A stretch of 36,522 nt of DNA from Lentilactobacillus kefiri (GCF_007989105.1 NZ_BJVK01000021.1:1-36522), one strand, 5' to 3'; numbered from the stretch's first letter, positions 19,804 to 28,776 are shown. Program-made: numbers and translations. Notes: a model not told the origin generated them from the letters alone.

Positions 19804-20688
19804 TCATTCCCCCGATCCTTTAGTCACTTTACCCTGCCAGGTTCTTTGATAATGCATATCTTTAACTGAAATATAACCCAGCTTATTGAAAAGAGTCGTT
19901 TGAATATGATCGTTCTTAAGATATTTCAAGAATTTCTTGGTTAAGCCAGTTGGTTGACCACGGGTGTAAATGTGCTCATACGACCAGATCTTCCACTTAT
20001 TGTCCATAACGTTCTTTTCGGTTGGTTTAATGCCATCGATATGGAGTGGATGAATACTTTTGTTGAAATAGCCAAATGAAACATAGCTGATTGCCCCAGG
20101 CGTTGATGAAACAATTTGACGGACCGTTCCTGATGAGTCCTGTTCCTGGGCTGTTGCACTCTCATGACCTTTGAGGCCATACTCTTCAAAAGTTACCCGG
20201 GTACCACTGCCCTGAGAACGGTTAATCAAAGTAATTGGCATATCGGGACCACCAACCTGCTTCCAATTTGTATACTTCCCTGTAAAAATGGCGATCAGTT
20301 GGTTTGTCGTCAAGTTATTAATTCCCACTTTGTCATTGACAATTGGTGCCACGCCGACAACCGCAATCTTGTGATCGACTAATCCCTTGGGATTAATGCC
20401 GGCTTTTTCTTGGGCAAACAAATCAGAATTTCCCATCTGAACAGCTCCGGATTCAATTTGGCTCAGACCCGTACCAGATCCACCACCCTGAACATTGATA
20501 AAAATTCCGGAATGTTCACCTGTATATTGTTCACTAGCCGCTTCAACAAGCGGTTGCAATGCGGTTGAGCCAACCGCTGTGATTGATTGTTGATTCGTTG
20601 ACGTTTTGCTACGGGCGCTGTAAGCACCAATTCCTGCCACAATGATAATGAGGCAAATCAATAATTTGATAATCGTCCGTTTTCGCAT
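19804..20688 (-). CDS. pstS: Phosphate ABC transporter substrate-binding protein PstS
   Basis: Extracytoplasmic phosphate-binding protein of the Pst importer, 294 residues. Phosphate-contact motifs are visible: AVGSTALQPL, QGGGSGTGLSQIESG and the central NRSQGSGTR. The N-terminus has MRKR, then a hydrophobic stretch (about residues 5-22) and AYSARSK. There is no standard lipobox; the only cysteine, C12, lies inside the hydrophobic stretch with Ile before it. The protein is therefore probably held by an uncleaved helix or cut after AYS, not lipid-anchored. The ATG at 20688 has AAGGAGG seven bases away; an upstream in-frame start at 20712 would fall in the promoter -10. It is the first gene of the pst operon. 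Confidence 0.94.
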   Translation of the reverse strand: MRKRTIIKLLICLIIIVAGIGAYSARSKTSTNQQSITAVGSTALQPLVEAASEQYTGEHSGIFINVQGGGSGTGLSQIESGAVQMGNSDLFAQEKAGINPKGLVDHKIAVVGVAPIVNDKVGINNLTTNQLIAIFTGKYTNWKQVGGPDMPITLINRSQGSGTRVTFEEYGLKGHESATAQEQDSSGTVRQIVSSTPGAISYVSFGYFNKSIHPLHIDGIKPTEKNVMDNKWKIWSYEHIYTRGQPTGLTKKFLKYLKNDHIQTTLFNKLGYISVKDMHYQRTWQGKVTKGSGE

Positions 20689-20711
20689 CGCTATTCCTCC
20701 TTGAATCTTCA

Positions 20712-20771
20712 TTTATAATTGTATGAAATCAATGTAAATATTTGACCGAGTGAATGTAAAAGTTATGTAAA
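20712..20771 (-). promoter_or_regulatory. PhoP box array and promoter of the pst operon
   Basis: Read leftward, hexamers occur every 11 bases: TTTACA (20766-20771), TTTACA (20755-20760), TCGGTC (20744-20749), TTTACA (20733-20738) and TTCATA (20722-20727). They are followed by a TATAAA -10 (20712-20717). The TT(A/T)ACA repeats with 5-base gaps match the PhoP-binding pattern of Bacillus, upstream of the -10 where activation is expected. The predicted leader is only about 17 bases. Confidence 0.85.
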
Positions 20772-20798
20772 AACGTAATGGGGTGTCATAATTGACAA

Positions 20799-20828
20799 TC
20801 AAAAAGCCCGCCGTGGCTGGTTTTTAAC
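20799..20828 (-). terminator. Terminator after phoR
   Basis: On the - strand AAAAACCAGCC-ACGGCG-GGCTTTTTG forms a short GC-rich stem flanked by A and T runs. It separates phoR from the pst promoter. Confidence 0.65.
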
Positions 20829-20879
20829 CATCTTTTGCGGACTAAGAATGTAAAAGTTTTATTTCAATTTCATATATTG

Positions 20880-22262
20880 TCATTCATTGGCCTTTTGATC
20901 ATCATTTTTGACGATTGGGAAATTAACTGTGAAGGTCGAACCGACGCCACGTTGACTCTTAACGTCAATTCTACCGCCAATTGCATCGACCATTTCTTTA
21001 ACGATTGAAAGACCCAACCCGGTTCCACTGACCTTTTGTTTTGTCCGTGAATCATCGGCTCGATAAAATCTTTCAAACAATCTGGACAGATCCTTTTGGG
21101 CGATTCCAATCCCAGTATCAGAGACGTGAAGCTGCCAAAAGCTGTCGTTGTCACTGTATTCAATATTAACCTCACCATTTGGCCGGTTGTATTTAACCGC
21201 ATTGCTAACCAAGTTTCGCAAAATCCTGGTCAATGTGGTTGTATCCGCAATCACTTCAACATGTTCGGGAATCTTATTATTAATAGAAACATTATTTCCT
21301 GCCGTCATGGACTTATAGGATTGCAGTTCTGAGTTGATAAAGTCATGAAGCGGTAGCGGCTTGTAATCATAATTCGTACCGTTTTGAATGTGAGAAATTG
21401 TCAAGACATCCTGGACAAGCGAAGCCAGTTGATCGCTTTGCTGATCAATAATCTTCAAAAATTCAACCAAACTCTTCTTGTCGTTCATTGCACCATCAAG
21501 AAGCGTTTTGGTAAATCCTGAAATGGCGGTAATCGGCGTCTTTAACTCATGACTGGCGTTTCTTAAGAAGTCAATTTGCATCTGTTTGACGTTAATAATA
21601 TCGGAAATATCATACATAATCACCAAAATGTGAAAATCATTGTCGATCCGATTAAAGACGACACTGGTATCCCAAGTGACCGATGATGCCCCAACACTCT
21701 GAATTTCTTCTTGCTGCGACTTGTGGCTGGTATAAACATTTTCAATTAATGACAGTAACTGATAGTTTCGGACATCTTGCGTATAAGGATGGACCTGAGT
21801 CAAAATATCTCTTCCAAGCATCACCGACATTTTATGATTGGCAAAAATGACGTCATGACCAGAATCGATCACCATCACGCCGACAGGCAGACTCGAAAGA
21901 ATTGTAATCAGTTCGGCATTACTATTCCGAATACTTTTCCCCTCGTCTTGTTGGCGGCTCTGAAGTTCATTCAACTGATCCGCAACCCCCTTTAGAGGAT
22001 TGTCCGGCTCAACAAACAACGGCACTGCCGGATGATGATCAACAATGTTTGCAGTCATGACCTGCAACTGCTTTAATAGTTTGTCATGCTGACGGTATTC
22101 AAAAATTAACCGGATACCGGCGATGACGTCTGCCAATACTAATAACAGAGCAAAGTCGTCCCAGCCTTCCTCGTCAACCGCAAAACCATAAAAAAGCACA
22201 GCCAAACTGGCAATGCTTAAAATGACGACAATTAAAATTTGCTTATATATTTTACTCAGCAT
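20880..22262 (-). CDS. phoR: Sensor histidine kinase PhoR
   Basis: Membrane histidine kinase partner of PhoP, 460 residues. Two N-terminal helices (about 5-27 and 37-55) are separated by only about nine residues, so almost nothing is outside the cell. Then come a linker/HAMP-like helix, a PAS domain (about 115-220), HisKA with the phosphorylated His238 in NASHELKTPI, and a HATPase domain with N box LVSNAVKYNRPNG, DTGIGI and GTGLGLSIVKE. I choose the third of three consecutive ATGs (22262), six bases from GGGG. The frame is open for 46 codons upstream, but those lie in phoP. It overlaps phoP by 11 bases. Confidence 0.92.
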   Translation of the reverse strand: MLSKIYKQILIVVILSIASLAVLFYGFAVDEEGWDDFALLLVLADVIAGIRLIFEYRQHDKLLKQLQVMTANIVDHHPAVPLFVEPDNPLKGVADQLNELQSRQQDEGKSIRNSNAELITILSSLPVGVMVIDSGHDVIFANHKMSVMLGRDILTQVHPYTQDVRNYQLLSLIENVYTSHKSQQEEIQSVGASSVTWDTSVVFNRIDNDFHILVIMYDISDIINVKQMQIDFLRNASHELKTPITAISGFTKTLLDGAMNDKKSLVEFLKIIDQQSDQLASLVQDVLTISHIQNGTNYDYKPLPLHDFINSELQSYKSMTAGNNVSINNKIPEHVEVIADTTTLTRILRNLVSNAVKYNRPNGEVNIEYSDNDSFWQLHVSDTGIGIAQKDLSRLFERFYRADDSRTKQKVSGTGLGLSIVKEMVDAIGGRIDVKSQRGVGSTFTVNFPIVKNDDQKANE

Positions 22263-22977
22263 CATCATCCCCAGTGGAGAACTCATAGCCAAATCCACGA
22301 ACAGTTCTGAGGTATTTCGGCTGCTTTGGATCCGGTTCAATCTTTTCACGAAGGTGAGCAATCTGAATATCGACCATTCGGCTTTGGCCAGAATAATCAA
22401 AGCCCCAAACGCCTTGCAGCAGCTGGTCCCGACTAAGCACCTGATTTTCGTGACTGACCAAATACTGCATCAGTTCAAACTCTTTGGGTGTCAGTTTAAG
22501 ATTTTTATCATTGACACTGACACGATACTTTTTGTGGTCAATCGTAAATGGGCCGGTTTTCTCAACGTTACCCGTTGGCTTGGCGTTGGTTTCATCAACG
22601 TTGGAAGTACTCTTTTCATATCGACGGAGAACCGCGTTAATGCGGGCAATCACTTCACGTGGGCTGAATGGCTTTGGAATATAATCATCCGCGCCCATTT
22701 CCAGGCCAAAGACTTTATCGAATTCGGTATCCTTTGCTGTTAATAAAATAACCGGGGTATCGTTACGATCCATTCGGAGCTGCTTAAGAACCTCTTCACC
22801 ACTCATCTGTGGCAACATTAAATCCAATAGCACGATATCAAAATGGCCATTTTCGGCCATTGAGAGTGCATCGACGCCGTTAGTTGCGCTTTGAACCTCA
22901 AAATTTGCCTGTTTTAAATTGTATTCCAATAACGTTACAATTGCTGGTTCATCATCAACTACAAGCACTTTTTTCAC
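22252..22977 (-). CDS. phoP: Response regulator PhoP (OmpR family)
   Basis: OmpR/PhoB-type response regulator of 241 residues. The receiver domain has the acidic pair D8-D9, phospho-acceptor D52, T80 and K102. A winged-helix DNA-binding domain (about 140-235) includes LTPKEFELMQYL and the recognition-helix region MVDIQIAHLREKIE. Pairing with phoR and the downstream PhoP box array point to phosphate control, though WalR/VicR-like family members look similar. The start is GTG at 22977 with GGAGG eight bases upstream. It lies 12 bases after the minJ-like gene. Confidence 0.93.
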   Translation of the reverse strand: MKKVLVVDDEPAIVTLLEYNLKQANFEVQSATNGVDALSMAENGHFDIVLLDLMLPQMSGEEVLKQLRMDRNDTPVILLTAKDTEFDKVFGLEMGADDYIPKPFSPREVIARINAVLRRYEKSTSNVDETNAKPTGNVEKTGPFTIDHKKYRVSVNDKNLKLTPKEFELMQYLVSHENQVLSRDQLLQGVWGFDYSGQSRMVDIQIAHLREKIEPDPKQPKYLRTVRGFGYEFSTGDDDAE

Positions 22978-22989
22978 GGTGTAGCCCTC

Positions 22990-24150
22990 CTAAATACTAA
23001 ACTTCGTATATGTCTTAACACCAATTTCGTGGGGAGAATTCTTGAAAATCGCCGATTCAGTGATTTTTAACTGATCATTTCGATCACGAACTTTAAATCG
23101 GCAGTATGTCGAGTTGGTACTGAGTGCTCGGTAGAATTCATCTTCATTCGTCACTTTTATGCCATTCACTTCGAGAATGACATCACCAACTTTGAGGTCC
23201 ATTTTGGCTGCCGGCGTTTCGGGTTGAATACCAATCACCCGGACACCATCCATCACTTCACTGTATTCAAAGTCTGGTTTGGCATCATCGTGCTTGGCCT
23301 TTGCCAGAACAACGTAATAGCCAATCAACAAAAGAATAATCGCTGGCAAAATGATTTTTGGAACAAAGTAGCCAACAAACGATAAAATAATGCCAACTGC
23401 TGCAATCACATACATCGACTTACTCAATGCTCTCAGCAGTTCTTTGGGAACGCTTCTTTTCACGGTGAATTTCAAGCCAATCAGGATTGGTACCAGCAGG
23501 ATTGCATACAAATGGTTGTTAACCTGAAATAACGGCATGAACGGAAAGCTGGTGTGAATCCAATCACCGGGAACAAATAAGAGAAACGGGAAAATCGATA
23601 ATTCGTTGAATTTATAAACGGCCGTTCGATTGTTTCTCTGATTCCGAACCAACGTTGGGGAATCAAACCGGCCACCATTGACGTGGACAAAAATGGCTGT
23701 CGCAAGAATGATCACCACGAAAATAATCAACAAATTAATCGGATCAACCGCGGTTTGATAAATACCAAGGTGACCAAACCAATTCATCAGTGGTCGTAAC
23801 TGGGAAATATGTGGCAATAATAATGTCACAATACTTGCAGCACCGGCCATTGTGACTGCCAACAGCCACCAAGGAATCAACAACAGGCCAATGGCCATCA
23901 ATGCTTCATAAATGATCAGCCACTCGAGTGAAATGCTCAAAAAGCCACCCAGAATGTTTGATGCCATCACTCCAAAAATCAGGCCTGTTCTCACAAAATG
24001 ACGGCCTTCATAATAATCGTCATAAATTGCTGAATTAAATATTGCCCGTTCTTTTTTTATTCGATTTGTATGAATCAAGTAACTGCGAATAACCCCGATC
24101 CACAGAGCAGGTTGTAATACGAAAAACCCCAACGCTATTAAAAATTTCAT
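22990..24150 (-). CDS. MinJ-like polytopic membrane protein with C-terminal PDZ domain
   Basis: 386 residues: about eight hydrophobic helices over the first 280 residues, then a PDZ domain (about 300-370) with GVRVIGIQPETPAAKMDLKVGDVILEVNG. This architecture matches Bacillus MinJ, which bridges DivIVA and MinD to place the division site. Gene position also agrees: MinJ in Bacillus lies near prfB and secA. The sequence is not strongly diagnostic beyond the layout, so the division role is inferred. Here it heads an apparent unit with phoP and phoR, an unusual link between a division factor and phosphate signalling. The ATG follows GAGG ten bases away. Confidence 0.7.
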   Translation of the reverse strand: MKFLIALGFFVLQPALWIGVIRSYLIHTNRIKKERAIFNSAIYDDYYEGRHFVRTGLIFGVMASNILGGFLSISLEWLIIYEALMAIGLLLIPWWLLAVTMAGAASIVTLLLPHISQLRPLMNWFGHLGIYQTAVDPINLLIIFVVIILATAIFVHVNGGRFDSPTLVRNQRNNRTAVYKFNELSIFPFLLFVPGDWIHTSFPFMPLFQVNNHLYAILLVPILIGLKFTVKRSVPKELLRALSKSMYVIAAVGIILSFVGYFVPKIILPAIILLLIGYYVVLAKAKHDDAKPDFEYSEVMDGVRVIGIQPETPAAKMDLKVGDVILEVNGIKVTNEDEFYRALSTNSTYCRFKVRDRNDQLKITESAIFKNSPHEIGVKTYTKFSI

Positions 24151-24182
24151 TATGTCTTGTCCTCACCAATAATTATAAAGCT

Positions 24183-24234
24183 AGTATATCATTTATTGCC
24201 TGTTGATTTAAGCTCGTTTGTAAATCAACAAGGC
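24183..24234 (-). promoter_or_regulatory. Promoter and overlapping dyad upstream of minJ-like/phoPR
   Basis: A TATACT -10 (24183-24188) with a weak TTAAAT at -35 (24206-24211), 17-base spacing, reads leftward. The -35 lies inside a 13-base inverted repeat with one bulge (24198-24210 with 24221-24234, arms around TGTTGATTTA/TAAATCAACA). With no T run after it, this looks more like an operator than a terminator. The binding factor is unknown. Confidence 0.5.
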
Positions 24235-24252
24235 ATTAATCATTGAGCCTAT

Positions 24253-24298
24253 GTAAAAATGGCCGAAGCCAAACGTACAATTTGAACTTCAGCCATTT
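24253..24298 (-). terminator. Terminator of secA-prfB
   Basis: A 12-base inverted repeat with one mismatch (24257-24268 and 24287-24298) that on the - strand ends in CATTTTTAC. It follows the prfB stop by about 50 bases. Confidence 0.8.
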
Positions 24299-24350
24299 AA
24301 CGATGGATATTTAACTTTTTGACAACCTCCAAAATTAACGACTGAAGCCG

Positions 24351-25473
24351 TTATTCAGGATTCTTTTGGCTTAATTGCCACTGCAGGTAGGCATTGATGA
24401 ACGGATCCAGATCGCCATCCATAACGCCATTAACATTGGCAGTTTCATAATTGGTTCGATGATCTTTAACCATCGAATATGGGTGAAAAACGTAAGACCG
24501 AATTTGTGAGCCCCAGCCAATATCTTTTTGTTCCCCTTCAATTTTTGCCTTTTCTTCAGCTTTCTTCTCTTCTTCACGTTCATACAACTTGGATTTTAAC
24601 ATGTTCAATGCGGTTTGTCGGTTTTGCAGCTGTGAACGTTGAGCCTGACTGGCCGTCACAATTCCAGTTGGAATATGGGTAATTCGAACAGCTGATGAGG
24701 TTTTGTTGACATGCTGACCACCGGCACCACTCGAACGGTAAACATCCACTTTTAAATCATCTGGATTAATTTTAATTGAAACATCGTCATTCAGTTCCGG
24801 CATCACATCCACTGATGCAAAGGAAGTGTGTCGACGACCCGCCGAGTCAAATGGTGACAGTCTGACGAGTCGATGAATTCCCTTTTCAGACCGCAGATAA
24901 CCATAAGCATTTTTACCACTAATTAAAATGGAGACACTGCTTAAGCCGGCAACTTCACCAACTTGATAATCCAAGGTCTGCACCGTAAATCCGTGAGCTT
25001 CTGCCCAGCGGGTATACATTCTGAGTAACATGGAACCCCAATCTTGGGCTTCAGTTCCACCAGCTCCGGGATGAATTTCAAGAATCGCATTGTTATGGTC
25101 ATATTTCCCATTCAACAACAGATTTAACTGATATCGATCCAGTTGGGATTTGAGCTTCTTTTCATCTGCCTCAAATTCCCCTTCCATTCCTGAATGGGGA
25201 TCTTCAGTAATCAATTCCAGGGTCACTTTTAAATTATCCAGTTGGTTTTTTAAGGAAACAAAGTTGTCCCGCTTTGTTTTTAGTTGATTCGTCTGATCGA
25301 TTAATTTCTGAGCAGATTCCTGGTCATCCCAGAAATTTGGTTCCGCCATTTTGGCTTCATTGATGCCGATGCTTTCACTCAACGCATCGAAGTCAAAGCG
25401 ACCTCCTAAAACCATCGATAGCTTTTTGCATTTCAGCAATTTGTTTTTTTGCTTCACTTACTTCAAATGACAT
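24351..25473 (-). CDS. prfB: Peptide chain release factor 2 (programmed +1 frameshift)
   Basis: RF2 ends translation at UGA and UAA. The gene is read in two frames. Frame 0 starts at ATG 25473 (AAGGAG upstream) and runs 26 codons to an in-frame TGA at 25393-25395. The slippery site is CTT-TGA-C, with an internal AGGAGG (25402-25407) three bases before CTT, the classic RF2 autoregulation signal. A +1 shift skips the T at 25395 and continues with GAC to the TAA at 24351, giving 373 residues. The RF2-specific stop-reading motif SPF (RLSPFDSAGRR) and the catalytic GGQ (SGAGGQHVNKTSSA) are both present. It is downstream of secA, as in Bacillus. Confidence 0.97.
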
Positions 25474-25504
25474 ATTGTTCTCCTTATATTTGTTCTGATT
25501 CAAA

Positions 25505-25540
25505 GAAAGAATCCAAACAATATGATTGCCGGATTCTTTC
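25505..25540 (-). terminator. Hairpin between secA and prfB
   Basis: Perfect 10-base repeat GAAAGAATCC/GGATTCTTTC (25505-25514 and 25531-25540) with an inner CAAT/ATTG pairing. Only a short T run (CTTTG) follows on the - strand, so it may be a partial terminator that lets some secA transcripts continue into prfB. Confidence 0.55.
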
Positions 25541-25550
25541 AAATAACTTA

Positions 25551-27914
25551 TTAACGTTGCATGTTTTGACGAATTTCAGCCTTCATGAACAGACGGGTAG
25601 CGTCATACTCAATATCAGCAATCATTTCTTCAAACATCTTGTAACCTTCTCGTTGATATTCAACAAGTGGGTTTTGTTGACCGTAGCCACGAAGACCAAT
25701 TGATTGACGTAATTGATCCATGATATCAATGTGATCAGTCCAGTGAGAATCAACAACTCGCAAGATAACAACCTTTTCAAACTCTAACATTTGAGATTGA
25801 TCATAAAGTTGTTCCTGTTTTTCTTTATATTCTTTATTAGCAAGATCCATCAACATACTCTTGATCTCGTCAGCTGATTTGCCTTGGAAGTCTTCCAAAG
25901 AAATCTGGTCGGGGCTAACCATTGCACTAATTGCAAAGTCCAAGATGGTTTGCAGATCCCAGTCTTCTTTTTCGCCTTGCGTATGCAAGTCAACGATCCG
26001 GTTAATGGTCCGTTCGATCATTGGCATAATAACCCACTTAAGATCTTTTTGTTCATCGATGACTTCACGACGTTCACCGTAAATAACTTCACGCTGTTGT
26101 CTCATAACATCATCGTATTGCAAAACGTTCTTTCGTGAATCGTAGTTATTACCTTCAACTCGTTTTTGAGCTGATTCAACTTGCTTGGTAATCATTCTTG
26201 AACGAATAACGGCATCTTCACCTTCAACGTTTAAGTGTTCCAAGAAGTTCTTGATCTTTTCTGAACCGAAACGACGCATCAAATCATCTTCAAGTGACAG
26301 GTAAAATTGTGACAAGCCTGGATCACCCTGACGACCGGAACGGCCACGAAGCTGATTATCAATACGACGTGACTCATGTCGTTCAGTACCAATAACGGCT
26401 AAGCCGCCAAGTTCAACCACGCCGGGTCCTAATTTAATATCAGTACCACGACCGGCCATGTTGGTAGCAATCGTAACAGCACCACGTTGACCAGCATTGG
26501 CAACAATTTCAGCTTCCTTTGCATGGTTCTTGGCGTTCAAAACAACGTGAGGAATTTTTTCTTCATCGAGTCGTTTTGAAAGGTATTCGGAAGTTTCAAC
26601 CGCAACAGTACCAACAAGCATTGGTTGGCCCTTTTTGTGGAGTTCCTTAATCTTGTTAATAACGGCTTCGAATTTTGATTCCAAAGTTGGGTATAAAACA
26701 TCGGGATGATCAACCCGGATAACCGGCTTGTTGGTTGGAACAGAAATAACTTCCATGTTATAAATCTCACGGAATTCTTCTGCTTCAGTCTTGGCAGTAC
26801 CAGTCATACCGGCTAACTTCTTATACATCCGGAAGAGGTTTTGGTAAGTAATGGTAGCCATTGTCTTACTTTCCTCATTGATGGTAACCCCTTCTTTAGC
26901 TTCAAGGGCTTGGTGAAGACCATCAGAGAATCGACGGCCTTCCATGATTCGTCCGGTAAATGAATCAACAATTTTAACTTCATCATCTTGAACCACGTAA
27001 TCTTTATCACGCAGCATGATAAAGTTGGCACGCAAAGCTTGATCCAAATGGTGGGTCAAGGCAGTGTTGTCAGTATCATACAGGTTCTTTAAGTTGAAGT
27101 ACTTTTCAGCTTTTTCAATTCCCTGATCGGTTAATGAAACCGTCTTGGTTTCCAAATCAAGCTTGAAGTCTTCAGTCTCATGCAAAGTCTTGGCAAATCT
27201 GTCAGTTCTTTGGTAAAGATCAGAAGTACCACTTGATTGACCGGAAATAATCAATGGGGTACGAGCCTCATCAATTAAAATTGAATCAACTTCATCGACG
27301 ATGGCAAAGTTCAAAGGACGCTGAACCATTTGTTCCTTATAAGCAACCATGTTATCACGTAAATAATCGAAACCGATTTCTCCGTTGGTTGAATAAGTAA
27401 TGTCGGCAGCGTAAGCGGCACGCTTTTCGTCAGCATCTTTTTCAGTTGTGTTAACACCTACTGATAAGCCAAGCCAGTTGTACAACTCACCCATTTCAGT
27501 AGCATCACGTTCAGAGAGGTATTCGTTAACAGTAACAACGTGAACCCCTTCGCCTGCAAGTGCATTTAAATAAACTGGCATAGTGGCGGTTAAAGTCTTA
27601 CCTTCACCAGTTTTCATTTCTGCAATATTTCCTTCATGAAGAACAATTCCACCCATGATTTGGACGTGGAATGGGTACAATCCTAAGACTCGCTTTGCAC
27701 CTTCACGGGCAACGGCAAATGCTTCGGGAAGCAAATCATCAAGGGTTTCGCCATTCTTATAGCGTTCCTTTAATGCCGGAGTCTTGGCTTGCAATTCTTC
27801 ATCACTGAGTTGACGATACTCTTCAGCATACGAACCAACTTTGTCAGCAATTTTACTGAGTCGTTTTTGTTCGTGTGTATCACTTTCAACCCATGTTTTT
27901 AAAATATTAGCCAT
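25551..27914 (-). CDS. secA: Preprotein translocase subunit SecA
   Basis: ATP-driven motor that pushes unfolded preproteins through SecYEG. It is 787 residues. Walker A MKTGEGKT is at 100-107, followed by motif [19 protein letters not shown]; helicase motifs [12 protein letters not shown] and [13 protein letters not shown] are present. The sequence stops soon after the helical scaffold (ending [16 protein letters not shown]). It lacks the long C-terminal linker and the Cys-rich zinc tail that many SecA proteins use for SecB or ribosome binding; this short form is known in lactobacilli. The ATG has AAGGG upstream. Confidence 0.97.
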   Translation of the reverse strand: MANILKTWVESDTHEQKRLSKIADKVGSYAEEYRQLSDEELQAKTPALKERYKNGETLDDLLPEAFAVAREGAKRVLGLYPFHVQIMGGIVLHEGNIAEMKTGEGKTLTATMPVYLNALAGEGVHVVTVNEYLSERDATEMGELYNWLGLSVGVNTTEKDADEKRAAYAADITYSTNGEIGFDYLRDNMVAYKEQMVQRPLNFAIVDEVDSILIDEARTPLIISGQSSGTSDLYQRTDRFAKTLHETEDFKLDLETKTVSLTDQGIEKAEKYFNLKNLYDTDNTALTHHLDQALRANFIMLRDKDYVVQDDEVKIVDSFTGRIMEGRRFSDGLHQALEAKEGVTINEESKTMATITYQNLFRMYKKLAGMTGTAKTEAEEFREIYNMEVISVPTNKPVIRVDHPDVLYPTLESKFEAVINKIKELHKKGQPMLVGTVAVETSEYLSKRLDEEKIPHVVLNAKNHAKEAEIVANAGQRGAVTIATNMAGRGTDIKLGPGVVELGGLAVIGTERHESRRIDNQLRGRSGRQGDPGLSQFYLSLEDDLMRRFGSEKIKNFLEHLNVEGEDAVIRSRMITKQVESAQKRVEGNNYDSRKNVLQYDDVMRQQREVIYGERREVIDEQKDLKWVIMPMIERTINRIVDLHTQGEKEDWDLQTILDFAISAMVSPDQISLEDFQGKSADEIKSMLMDLANKEYKEKQEQLYDQSQMLEFEKVVILRVVDSHWTDHIDIMDQLRQSIGLRGYGQQNPLVEYQREGYKMFEEMIADIEYDATRLFMKAEIRQNMQR

Positions 27915-27983
27915 TAGTAAATTCCCTTCTAAATTAAAATACTGTTCAAATTTTCATAGTATTTGTAGACTGCATACTTAATT

Positions 27984-28012
27984 AGTGTAACATTTTAGGC
28001 CGCCTATGAAAA
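27984..28012 (-). promoter_or_regulatory. Candidate promoter of secA
   Basis: TTTTCA -35 (28007-28012), 17-base spacer and TACACT -10 (27984-27989) with an upstream TG (extended -10), read leftward. An overlapping alternative is TAAAAT as -10. The leader to secA would be about 65 bases. The rest of the roughly 290-base gap holds the hpf terminator hairpins and no gene that I can see. Confidence 0.5.
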
Positions 28013-28114
28013 CACAAAAAGCAATGCATCAGCGGCATTTAACCATGATAATACATTTTTGATAGATATGAAAGGCAAACGGATAAAAAATCATCAAAAA
28101 ATTTTATTTTGGGA

Positions 28115-28158
28115 ATAAAAAGTTGGGGATGAATTAACCATCAATTCATCCCCAACTT
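28115..28158 (-). terminator. Terminator of hpf
   Basis: Perfect 16-base inverted repeat (28120-28135 and 28143-28158, arm AAGTTGGGGATGAATT), loop of 7. On the - strand the stem runs into TTTTTATT. A smaller bulged stem (28163-28186, GCGGACA type) lies between it and the hpf stop. Confidence 0.9.
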
Positions 28159-28201
28159 CAACGCGGGACATTTGGAAATTGTCCGCTAATTTATAGTAAT
28201 A

Positions 28202-28759
28202 TTATTCCTCGCCGGTTTCGATCAGACCGTAACGGCCATCGTTACGACGGTAAACAATGTTGATGTCGGATGTCTCTGCATCTTCATAGATGAAGAAATC
28301 ATGACCCAACATGTCCATTTGAAGAATAGCTTCCTCGTTGTCCATTGGTTTCAAAGCCAATTGCTTTGTCCGAACAACTTGGAACTTGGACTCATCATCT
28401 GAATCCGAGCTGCTGTCATCAACAGGTGTAAACTCGAGGTTCTTGAACCCTTTTTCACGAAATTTACGGTTAACCTTGGTCTTGTACTTACGAATTTGAC
28501 GTTCGAGTTTATCCGTTACCAAATCAACACTTGCGTACAAATCGTTAGACATTTCCTCGGCTCTCAAAGTTAAGTATGGTAAAGGAATGGTTACCTCAAC
28601 TTTAGCTTGCTTATCTGGATAAACCTTCAAATTGACATGAGCTGTATTCTTCATGTCCTTTTCAAAGTACTTCTCCAGTTTACTGATTCGTTTCTCAACA
28701 TAATCACGAATCGCCTGGGTTACCTCAATGTTTTCACCACGAATGTTAAAAATTAGCAT
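28202..28759 (-). CDS. hpf: Long-form ribosome hibernation promoting factor
   Basis: Binds the 30S subunit near the decoding region and joins ribosomes into inactive 100S dimers in stationary phase. It is 185 residues: an N-terminal HPF/YfiA beta-alpha domain (about 1-100, with NIRGENIEVTQAIRDYVEKRISKLEKYF), an acidic Ser/Asp linker (DDSSSDSDDES), and a C-terminal dimerisation domain (about 125-185, including VRTKQLALKPMDNEEAILQMDMLGHDFFIY). This is the long form typical of Firmicutes. The ATG at 28759 has GGGAGAG upstream and fits the family start; a start seven codons earlier is unlikely. It is a single-gene unit between comFC and secA. Confidence 0.96.
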   Translation of the reverse strand: MLIFNIRGENIEVTQAIRDYVEKRISKLEKYFEKDMKNTAHVNLKVYPDKQAKVEVTIPLPYLTLRAEEMSNDLYASVDLVTDKLERQIRKYKTKVNRKFREKGFKNLEFTPVDDSSSDSDDESKFQVVRTKQLALKPMDNEEAILQMDMLGHDFFIYEDAETSDINIVYRRNDGRYGLIETGEE

Positions 28760-28776
28760 AGCGTTCTCTCCCTTCA

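Noticed and set aside
22213-22743. Open reading frame of 176 codons antisense to phoP
   Set aside because: It lies wholly over phoP and the phoR start in the opposite strand, resembles no known protein and has no ribosome binding site that I can see.
24257-24298. Hairpin upstream of the minJ-like gene as an operator
   Set aside because: It has a clear T run on the - strand and sits just after prfB, so it is better explained as the prfB terminator.
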